Assembly: GCF_000372725.1 (NCBI RefSeq)
Contig: NW_005200738.1
Location: forward strand, 44,406 to 108,405
Direction: 5' to 3'
Length of the DNA stretch: 64,000 nt
Origin: Emiliania huxleyi CCMP1516
Taxonomy: Eukaryota; Haptophyta; Isochrysidales; Noelaerhabdaceae
In this document: one piece after another, positions 9,327 through 17,064 of the stretch
Layout of the letters: each line of letters begins with the position of its first letter
Position numbering within the stretch: position 1 is the stretch's first letter
Made by a program: the position numbers and the translations under genes
The notes under the pieces: generated by a model
Seen by the model: only the letters and a program-made list of their open reading frames with translations
Database searches by the model: none
Told to the model about the DNA's origin: nothing

Positions 9327-11635
9327 GGAAGGCGGTTACTGGACCGTCACGTGTTCAACACGACGTTGAACAGTGTTCAACCACGGCGCTGTTCACAGCG
9401 CGCGCGGACGGCCGTTCTGCGAGTCCAGCTCCGCTGGACTTTTGTAAAGCATGCTTGTGGCAAGTTATAGACGCTAGTATCGACCTCAGAGACCCAAACC
9501 CTAATTAATAATTGAGGCTCAAACTATGGTTGAACAACCGTTGAACAAACAGGTTGAACAACGATATCCGACTAGTGCGACCGCTAGACGGCGGTCTCCG
9601 CCGGCCCCAAGGCTGCCCAGCCCCAGTACCACACCGGCCACATACACCGTGGCGCTGGAGTTGGTCAGTGAGGCACTAGACGGGCTACGGAACCATGCGC
9701 GCGCCGGCCGGACAGGCTGCGCGCAGGGGCCGCGCCGCCTCGATTTCGCACCTCCGCTCCGCGGCCGGCTGAGGGGCTAGCTCGCCCGGCGACAAGCCCA
9801 GCCATCGCCCAGCGCCCCGTATCGACGGGGGGCACGCAAAAAACCCGCACCTACGACTAGGGTGAGCCCGTGAGGGCGTCGGTGTGGGCCGCGGGCGGGC
9901 TGCCAGGAGGGCGCGGGTGGGAGCATGGGAGATGCACCACCGCTCGACGAAGACGCGCCCGACGAGGCCCTGCTAGCGGAGGATGGTCGATCCTCACCTA
10001 CTAGTGTCGGGCGTGTGCGAAAAAGAGCGCAAATCGGAGCTCAACTCGCGCGCGGCTGGGAAAGGGGTGTGGCACCCCTCCGAAGGCGCCTCGCGAGGAG
10101 CTGCTGCTGCCCCCAAACGCGCTCGGGCAGCACGTCGGCGCGCCTGCGGGGTTGGGGAGGTGAAACTATGCTTGCTGGCACGCGCATCCCGCACCACCCC
10201 CACGTCCGCGCGCACCATGCCGCCATCCCACCTCACAGCCAAGCGCCATCGCCGTCGGACGCGGCGACGCCGAGCGGTGGCCTCGCAGACGACGAGCGCG
10301 ATGAGGCCGCCGCGCCGCCGGGGTGGCCGGCGCGTGCCAGCCGCTGGCCCGTCCAGCGTGGCGGGACCGGCTCGCCCATCCTGGCCCGCGCGCTTGCCGA
10401 CGCGAGAAGATCGCAAAGGGGGGCAAAATGTGGCAAAATGGCCCTGTTTGCCGGGTGTATTTTACTTTGAGCTTAGCCTTCGACGTACTCGCCTTCTCGC
10501 CTTCGATGTTATGAAACAACGCAAGGCGGACATGGCATATCGCTCTCGGGCCCACAGACATCCCGCACACTCGCCGCACACCCGCCGCCCCCGCGCGCGC
10601 CCCACCCCGGCCGGGAGAGAGGGGAGTGACAGTTTGGGACGGCAACAGAACGAGTATGTTGAGTCCTGGCTCAACAACGCAGAGAGAAATGAAAGCCGTC
10701 CGGCTCACAAGTCCGGCTCACGCGCCCCGACTGACCGATCTACCGCACTGATCACTTCCGCCCCCTCGCTCCCAACCCATCCACCTCGCCTCGGGCCGCG
10801 CCGCGCGATCTCGGGCGATCTCGCGCCATCTCGGGGCCGCGCCGCGCGATCTCGCACAATCTCGCGCTATCTCGGAGCTCCACGCCACGCCGCCCCCCCC
10901 CCCCACCCCTCCCCCCACCCCACCTCACCCACCGCCGCGCCGCGCTATCTCGGGCGATCTCGGAGCGTCGCTCGCGCGGCGTCACACCTGCTCAAAAAAA
11001 GGAAGGGCCTGGTTGTGCTTGGGGCGGCCCTCATGATGAAATTCTGCAAAAACCTGGCCGGCCCCTGCCCTGCACCTACCTACCTACCTACCTACCTACC
11101 CTACTTATGGGAAATTTGTTGTCGGATCGGTGAAGGTGGGGTACTATACCAACTAAAGTGATGCTGGTGGTACTCTTCTGCAACCACAGTCCTTCCTGTG
11201 ACATGGCAGGCCACTCTCAAGCCCTACAAGCACCAGATCACCTCACTTGGGGAGGGTTGACATCGTGATTTCCGCGGAAAAATTCTTCTTCTGCTGTGAA
11301 AATTCCAGCGTGAAGAGAGGGGAAAACCCGACGGGAGGGCCCAGACCTACCCTACCTACCCCGTCATGAGGGCCGCCCCAAGCAAAAATAATACACACCT
11401 GTGTTTGCCATATTGCCAACCCTTCACGGCGACTTCACGTCGGAACGAGTCGGATCGACGACTCGCCGCCTGCACCAGCGTGTGCGCCTTGCAATTCTAT
11501 ACAGAATCGATACTTGGTACGTCTTCTGAATCGCTCGTGAAGAGGAGCTACGGCCATTCCTAAGTAGTGTTCAACGACGTTGAACACTGTTCAACGACGT
11601 TGAACACGGTCCAGTAACCGAAGGAGGACTGCTGA
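9327..11635. repeat. Region bounded by inverted GTTCAAC-rich repeats
   Basis: Sequence at ~9340-9385 (GGTTACTGGACCGT followed by GTTCAAC/GTTGAAC blocks) recurs inverted at ~11570-11630. No intact coding region lies between; frames across 9925-10710 are long only because of high GC. The interval also holds a (CTCGGGCGAT)-type degenerate array at about 10795-10975 and a small inverted-repeat element at 11016-11384. It could be a non-autonomous DNA element or nested repeats. Confidence 0.35.
11016..11384. mobile_element. Small element with perfect 21-bp terminal inverted repeats
   Basis: The 21 bp at 11016-11036 (TGCTTGGGGCGGCCCTCATG then A) recurs exactly inverted at 11364-11384. The 369-bp interval is non-coding and has CCTACC runs just inside both ends. 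This fits a MITE; target-site duplications are not clear. Confidence 0.5.
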
Positions 11636-11811
11636 CAGGGTTTGCGATGAGGAGTGATTTTTAGAAACTCTCTTCTTGAGGTGCGAGCCCTAGAGGCCCT
11701 GGGGATGGGGAGAGACTACCCGCAGGCCTAGAAGGCCCGCGCGCAGGGGGAAAACAGCTCACTCACCAACGAGTCGACGTGGCCATTTCTCCACCATTCT
11801 CACCCTCTGTA

Positions 11812-12265
11812 CAGTGGGTTGCGGGCATTAAGAAAACAGCATTTGGCGGCACGCCGCCGTTTCTAAGCCTTTCCACAGCCCTCACCCACCCCACGCCGTG
11901 GTTTCTTAGCTCCGGCCGGCACTCAGGCCAGAGCCGGCCCCCTAAGGATTTTAGGTAAGAGGTAAGCTGCGGTCCGCGAGGGCGATGCCAGAGTCTGCCG
12001 CCGAGTCGGCTCTCTGGATGACGGGAAGACGCACACACGCCTCCATCTCCACTCCACTCAGAACACCGTAGACTTGGAAAGTGACAAGTGCGCGCGCCGC
12101 AGGCGAAGAGAAATTTTGAGCTGGGGCTCCCGTTCACACTCGAGACTCGTGTCTGGCCTTTTCTCGGGGCCGCGCCTGCGGCGCGCCGTGGTTTCTTAGA
12201 TTTTTGCGGAAATCTCTTGGTAGGGTTTCTTAATGCGACGTTTTCTTAATGCCCGCAACCCACTG
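11812..12265. mobile_element. MITE with Tc1/mariner-like termini
   Basis: Termini are perfect 26-bp inverted repeats starting CAGTGGGTTGCGGGCATTAA, flanked on both sides by TA (11810-11811 and 12266-12267). TA target duplication plus a CAGT start is typical of the Tc1/mariner superfamily. The 454-bp body has no transposase. Its right end runs into the 5' side of the TIR-domain gene and supplies an in-frame ATG at 12249. Confidence 0.7.
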
Positions 12266-12302
12266 TAGAAAGGCGGCGGACTACAGCGGGCAGGGCGCGC
12301 CT

Positions 12303-13187
12303 ATGCAGTACGACTGCTTCCTTACCCATGACTGGGGCGAAGACGAGGAAGGACGTTCCAACCATGCCCGCGTAGGGAAACTCTGTGCCGCCCTCAAGGC
12401 CGAGGGCATTCGGCCATGGTTTGACGAGGAGTGCATGCGCGGAGACATAAACGACAAGATGGTGGATGGAATCGAACGCTCAGGGGCGGTGGTGTGCTTC
12501 ATCACGGACCGCTATCTCGAGAAGGCGTGGGGGAAGGGGGCCAATGGGCACAACGACAACTGCAAGTTTGAGTTTGACTATAGCCTGCGCCGCAAGGGCG
12601 TCGAGGCAATGATCCCGGTCGTTATGGAGAAACGCTGCCGCAACCCGAGCGACTGGGCCGGCACCGTCGGAGGCAAGCTCGGCGGCAAGCTCTACATTGA
12701 TTTGAGCTCCGATGACTCGAGCGCCTTTGACAGCGGCGTGAAGCAGCTTGCTGCTGAGATCCGTGTCGTCCTGGAGAGTGGTCGCATTCGGAGCGGCGTT
12801 GCAGGTGGCAACAAGCCGGGCCATCCAATGGCACCCGCTACCGCTCCTAAGGCAGGCACGATGGAGCGGGAGCCAGATGCGCCAGCCGTTGACACAATAC
12901 CGGCTGGCGAACTGGCAGGTTGCTGGTGCATGACATGGTGGTGCTTTTTGCTGACTGTGACTCACCCGACCGATTCCACAGACGAGGTAGAATTCTGGAC
13001 CACCCCCTTTTGGCCACCGATCGCCATCGGCTTTCGCCAAGTCCCAGCCACGAACAGGTGGGAGGGCGTTGGCGGCTGCGCCGGCTGCGCAAGAATTTTC
13101 TCCTGCGGTAAGCCTGCCCTCCTTGTTTTCGACTCGAGCTCGTCCGGCCACGACGAAAGCGGCTGTCCCATCACGAAGCTCTGCTGA
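12303..13187 (+). CDS. TIR-domain protein
   Basis: Open from ATG 12303 (MQYDCFLTHDWG) to TGA at 13185-13187, 294 residues; an in-frame ATG at 12249 lies inside the MITE end and is probably not original. Residues ~2-150 are a TIR domain: YDCFLTHDWG (strand A and box 1), ALKAEGIRPWFDEE (box 2 region), GIERSGAVVCFITDRYLEK, then CKFEFDYSLRRK, where the glutamate sits at the position used by NADase-type TIRs, and MIPVVMEK. The C-terminal ~80 residues contain WCMTWWCFLLTVTH and a Cys-rich GGCAGCAR segment, perhaps lipid- or metal-binding. TIR domains signal by self-association or NAD+ cleavage; which applies here is unknown. There may be an upstream exon. Confidence 0.7.
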   Translation: MQYDCFLTHDWGEDEEGRSNHARVGKLCAALKAEGIRPWFDEECMRGDINDKMVDGIERSGAVVCFITDRYLEKAWGKGANGHNDNCKFEFDYSLRRKGVEAMIPVVMEKRCRNPSDWAGTVGGKLGGKLYIDLSSDDSSAFDSGVKQLAAEIRVVLESGRIRSGVAGGNKPGHPMAPATAPKAGTMEREPDAPAVDTIPAGELAGCWCMTWWCFLLTVTHPTDSTDEVEFWTTPFWPPIAIGFRQVPATNRWEGVGGCAGCARIFSCGKPALLVFDSSSSGHDESGCPITKLC

Positions 13188-13784
13188 GATCATGGCCTAA
13201 CACGAGGTGTTATCTGTGATCTGTAAGGGTCCGCCCGCAGGCGCATTTTGTATACCCAGGCGGTGCGGCCCGGCGTGCCGGAACTTGTCGGTCGGAACGA
13301 GGTGTGGAAGTGAGCCCAATGTCAAATGATCATAAAACACCCCTCCCCACACGTCGCACGCTCGTGCAGGCACGCGCACACGGACACACGCGTTGCGGCT
13401 TCCCGCGCGGCCTCGCAGTGTAACTGCTAACGGGAAAGTCGAGCTCCGAGCTAAAAAGAAGAAAAGAGAGAGAAACCAAAGGAGGCTGCTGCCGCGCATC
13501 AGATTCTTTCTTCGGCGCCTTGTACCTGTGTTAGTGCCAGTGCGCGCCAGTCCCGTGCCCAGAAACGTTGCGACCCTCTTGTAAAATTCTTTCTACCTAC
13601 CTGTGTTAGTGCCAGTGCGCGCCAGTCCCGTGCCCAATAAATAAATAAATACAACGGACATCCCAAGCTAGGGCTGGGTCGAGTGCCCAGTGTTGTGCGC
13701 GCCAGTAAAATTCTTTCTTCCACGCATGCGCTCGTTCCAGGCTCCGGTCGCGTGGGCTGTCGCGACGCGTCTGTCGTCTGTGCA
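13188..13784. other. Intergenic with short dispersed repeats
   Basis: A ~33-bp unit (GCCAGTGCGCGCCAGTCCCG core) occurs at ~13530-13562 and ~13606-13637 and again near 27750. The second copy runs into an AATAAATAAATAAAT tail of the SINE-like family (minus orientation, 13636-13662). No gene recognised. Confidence 0.5.
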
Positions 13785-15143
13785 ATGCGAATCGTCGCCC
13801 GCCGGCTCCGCTCGCCTCCCCTCCGCATACGCAGCCGCCCGCTGTCCACGCAGCGCTCTCCTGACGAGGAGTCTGATGGCGCTGCGGCCTCCCACCCTCC
13901 GCCGCCGCCTCCGCCGCCGCCGCCGCTCGCCGAGCCTCCGCCGACCGTCTCGGCGGCGCTCCGCCCGCGCGACGACGACGGCATCGCCGCGCGGTGCTCC
14001 AAGGCGCTGCAGACGGGCTCCGTCGGCGGCGTCATCCAGCGGCTCTCCGACTCGTTCGAGCTGCCGGTGCTGCTGCAGCGGTACGGCAAGAACCTGCTCT
14101 CTCACGGGGTCGAGTTCCTGCGCGGCGACGACGACCTGCCCATCTTCGTCGCGGGCGCGCGCGGGCTGCCGCAGTGGTATCCGCTGCCAGACGAGGAGGC
14201 GCTCAGCCACTCCACCGCCACGCTCCACCAGACGGAGCACGGCACGCTGCTGCTGAGTGGCATGCATGCGCGCTCGAGCGGCGGGGCGAGGAGGCTGCTC
14301 GAGGGGGCGCGGGCGGCGGACGCGGCCTCGAGCCGGCTCGGCGGGGGCGCGTGCGGGATGGGCTCCTCCGCCCGCTGGCTGTGGGACTTGTCGCAGCACC
14401 ACTGGCTCGAGGTGACCCTGCGCACCGATGGGCGGCCGTACGAGCTCGTGCTGCAGGCCGAGGCGTCGGCCTCGGACTCGCACTGGACGTTCCGCGCGCC
14501 GCTGCCGGCGGGGCCGCGCCCGGCAGCGGCGGCGGGCGGGCGGGCGGCGGCGGCGGGAGGCCCCTACGCCGTCCTCGGCGTCGACCCCGACGCGAGTGCC
14601 GAGGAGGTTCGCGCCGCGTACGTCTCGCTGGCGAAGGAGGCGCACCCCGACGGCGGAGGGAGCGAGGAGCGCTTCCAGGTGCTGAGCCGGGCGTACGCGC
14701 TGCTCGCGGACGCCGAGGCGCGGGAGCGGTACGACTCGCTCGGCGTCGGCGACTTTGGCGACGAGGGCGGGCACGAGTGCCTGCTGGGCGAGTGGTTCAC
14801 CTTCAAGCTGCCGTTCTCCGCCTTCCGGAACCGCGGGCTGTACCAGCTCAATGAGGGGGTCGCGCACATGTACGTGCTGCTTGCCGACGGCGAGGAGGGC
14901 CCCTTCCGGCTCGAGCTCGGCGCGATCACCGCCGGCAGGTGCGAGAATGGCGGCCTTCCCTCCGCGGGCTTCTATGGCGAGTCGCGCTGCGAGCTTGGCC
15001 ACTGCGCGTGCGGCTACTACAACGGCTGGCGCGTCGAGGCCTTCGACGGACCCCTCCGCCCCGACCAGCTGCCCGCGTCCACGGAGCAGCTGATGTACGG
15101 CTTTGGCCACCACCACTTGGACGATGACGAGAAGAACTGGTGA
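13785..15143 (+). CDS. CIA30/NDUFAF1-like protein with a J domain inserted inside the CIA30 fold
   Basis: A single exon of 452 residues. The start ATG 13785 begins MRIVARRLRSPPLRIRSRPL, a good mitochondrial presequence; a Pro run follows. Residues ~198-230 (LSQHHWLEVTLRTDGRPYEL) match the first half of a CIA30 domain (complex I intermediate-associated protein 30). Residues ~337-385 (GEWFTFKLPFSAFRNRG, then EGPFRLELGAIT) match its second half. Between them, residues ~260-321 are a complete J domain: PYAVLGVDPDASAEEVRAAY, the HPD triplet at 287-289, and RYDSLG. CIA30 proteins assist complex I assembly; a J domain recruits Hsp70. The arrangement suggests Hsp70 is brought to assembling complex I. 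The frame is continuous, so this is not a mis-join. Function is inferred. Confidence 0.8.
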   Translation: MRIVARRLRSPPLRIRSRPLSTQRSPDEESDGAAASHPPPPPPPPPPLAEPPPTVSAALRPRDDDGIAARCSKALQTGSVGGVIQRLSDSFELPVLLQRYGKNLLSHGVEFLRGDDDLPIFVAGARGLPQWYPLPDEEALSHSTATLHQTEHGTLLLSGMHARSSGGARRLLEGARAADAASSRLGGGACGMGSSARWLWDLSQHHWLEVTLRTDGRPYELVLQAEASASDSHWTFRAPLPAGPRPAAAAGGRAAAAGGPYAVLGVDPDASAEEVRAAYVSLAKEAHPDGGGSEERFQVLSRAYALLADAEARERYDSLGVGDFGDEGGHECLLGEWFTFKLPFSAFRNRGLYQLNEGVAHMYVLLADGEEGPFRLELGAITAGRCENGGLPSAGFYGESRCELGHCACGYYNGWRVEAFDGPLRPDQLPASTEQLMYGFGHHHLDDDEKNW

Positions 15144-15609
15144 GGAGAGACATAGAAACTTATAGGGAGAGAGACGCCACTGCGCTCGCGTGAGTCGTGA
15201 GAATCTTTGGTGATACTGCTTGGCTGTGTGACGTGCTTGAGAGGTCCCAGCTCTCATTCGTGCACAAAGCAGATACCAGACCTCGGTTTCCCATAGGGTT
15301 TCTGCTCCGGTTTCCCATTGCGGTTTCGCATAGCCGAAAACCCAGGGGTCGGTCGGTTTCTGCGGTGCGCTCTGTTTTTTCTGGGATCTGTTTTCTGGGA
15401 CACCCGCCTCGATTTCCCGCGGGATCTGCCCGTGGGTCTGGTTTCTGCGGTGTGAATACATCTCCCGCTTCGTCCTAATGAGCTCATTCCGGCCAATGAA
15501 CAGGTGTACCCCCGTCCGTACCCGGGGGTATCGAGCACGAAATCACAGAGAGAAAGAACATTGCGCGTCACGCGATCTGTTATTCTGGGATCTGCTTTTT
15601 CGGTCCCCG
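15144..15609. other. Intergenic, degenerate GGTTTCTGCGG-type array
   Basis: Between ~15280 and 15460, imperfect GGTTTCCC/GGTTTCTGC units recur. They resemble in style the ATTCTG arrays at 45.7-46.1 kb. No coding signal. Confidence 0.4.
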
Positions 15610-16158
15610 ATGGCGAGCTGGCTCGACGAGCTCGGTCTCCACGAGCTCGAACACATCAAGGATGGCGCAAGTGCCTTCGCGCAGGAGCTCCACCCAATCA
15701 ACTCGGCGGAGGATTTCATCAGCTTCGTGGTTGCGCTCAACCTCTACCCACCTGGGACGCCCTTACGCGCGGAGCGTATTGCTGGGGAGATGCCGGCAGG
15801 CCTTTCCGCTCCTGCGGTGCGGTATCTGCTAAAGAAGCTGCCCATTGTCGATCGGCTTGCCTCTCAGCTTCGCGACGACCCGAGCCGCAAGACCGTTCGG
15901 CTCGTGCCGGACGTAGAGCACTGCGTGGCGTGTGGCCTCGCTGGGGAGGCGGTACCCCTCGTTTGGCACAAGAGGCAGAGGCTTCTGCTCTGGCACGCAA
16001 AAGACCGGGGCCCACTTGCGGTCCGCCATGATGTATGCCTTATACTTCGAGAAGCTGCCTTCGGCAGCCTTCTTCACGAGGTTTTCCATTTGGGTTATGG
16101 CGAACGTGTCTGGCAGGCTTTCCGACGCGGCAAGGAGTTCGACGGCCAGAGCGGGTGA
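15610..16158 (+). CDS. Unknown protein with CxxC motif; 3' half overlaps an antisense frame
   Basis: ATG 15610 to TGA 16156-16158, 182 residues. The N-terminal ~140 residues read like a folded protein (MASWLDELGLHELEHIKDGA, then PAVRYLLKKLPIVDRL) and include VEHCVACGLAGEAVPLVWH, possibly half of a zinc site. After ~16010 the composition becomes less convincing; true coding may splice or end there. I do not recognise the family. The CxxC followed by a strand-like segment and a Gly-Pro recalls zinc modules of some transposases, but this is weak. Confidence 0.4.
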   Translation: MASWLDELGLHELEHIKDGASAFAQELHPINSAEDFISFVVALNLYPPGTPLRAERIAGEMPAGLSAPAVRYLLKKLPIVDRLASQLRDDPSRKTVRLVPDVEHCVACGLAGEAVPLVWHKRQRLLLWHAKDRGPLAVRHDVCLILREAAFGSLLHEVFHLGYGERVWQAFRRGKEFDGQSG

Positions 16159-16482
16159 TGCGCCATTGCCAACCACAAATCGGAAGAGTTCGAAGCGCTC
16201 GCGATTGTCGAGCCGCTTGGACCGTCCGAGGCGCTGCATGTCGTAGTCATGGCTGCGAGGGTCCTTCGACCAGGTCGTTGGCCAGAAGTGCAGGTCGCCA
16301 ATGGCATTCTCAACGTCGGACAGGGCGTCGGCGTGCCAAACGCCGAGTGCCTGGCGCTTGAGCAACTGAACGCTGGCCTGTTTTGCGTCAGTCTCACAGA
16401 GGAGCGACACTGTGCGCTGAGGCACCGTAGTGAGCCGCTTCTCGTCGCCGTTGAGAGGTGAAAGCAACGAGGGGCGCTCCAT
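15829..16482 (-). CDS. Unknown protein, antisense to the preceding frame
   Basis: ATG 16482 to the stop at 15829, 217 residues; the frame is open upstream to 16686. The middle (RERFELFRFVVGNGASPALA, then MENLVKKAAEGSFSKYKAY) has normal amino-acid balance and is not the Arg/Ala-rich product of a GC-rich shadow frame. It looks at least as real as the opposed + frame. They overlap by 330 bp tail to tail. No family recognised. Confidence 0.4.
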   Translation of the reverse strand: MERPSLLSPLNGDEKRLTTVPQRTVSLLCETDAKQASVQLLKRQALGVWHADALSDVENAIGDLHFWPTTWSKDPRSHDYDMQRLGRSKRLDNRERFELFRFVVGNGASPALAVELLAASESLPDTFAITQMENLVKKAAEGSFSKYKAYIMADRKWAPVFCVPEQKPLPLVPNEGYRLPSEATRHAVLYVRHEPNGLAARVVAKLRGKPIDNGQLL

Positions 16483-17064
16483 CGCACTCGATATCGCAGA
16501 AACCAGAAACCAGAACGTTACCAAGGGTTCCTCCCACCCAGAACATGCTGCTGTCTTAGTACTCCCGTTCGACCCATTCGGAATCCGATTAGTTAATGAG
16601 GGGTCATTCCGGCGGAATGACCCCTCCGGGAGATCGTTCACACCTCGAAAAACCAGAACCCAGAGCGTCTGGACCGATATTCCCATGGCCCGGATGTGAT
16701 CTGTGGGATATGTCGAAAAAGCAGAATACAGAGCTCCTCCTCCTAGAAATCAGACGGTTTCTTGATAGCTGATATGCCAGGGAAGAGCCTGGTATCTCAG
16801 TATGTTATATCCTATGATATAACATAGTGGGATCTGGTTTATGCACACCTCCCAGCTCTGCAAACGTAGTTCAATACATGCGCGCATAAAAAAATCGGCA
16901 ATTGCTAGTCCCGTGTCACACCAAACCGACACACTGCCAGGGTGTGGGGGCACAATATTGCGCAATGCGTTTTGGCGCGTTGTGGGAGTAGGGAGACGAG
17001 TGACTGATTGACTGTTCCGAGGCGAAGGCCGCGGGCTCGCACGCGCCGCGGCAGTCCTCTTTTC
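16483..17064. other. Intergenic with a palindrome
   Basis: At 16599-16627 the sequence GGGGTCATTCC-ggc-GGAATGACCCC is a near-perfect hairpin. Around 16795-16825 a second AT-rich inverted repeat (TATATCCTATGATATAAC) is present. No gene seen. Confidence 0.4.

Noticed and set aside
9925..11161. Overlapping + frames of 181 and 392 codons
   Set aside because: Low-complexity Arg/Pro/Ala product, crosses tandem repeats and a MITE, no recognisable fold.
12249..12302. Upstream ATG for the TIR-domain gene
   Set aside because: It lies in the terminal inverted repeat of the MITE; ATG 12303 starts directly at the domain.
13668..15461. 597-codon minus frame across the CIA30/J gene
   Set aside because: Arg/Ala/Val-rich shadow; the + strand holds both domains.
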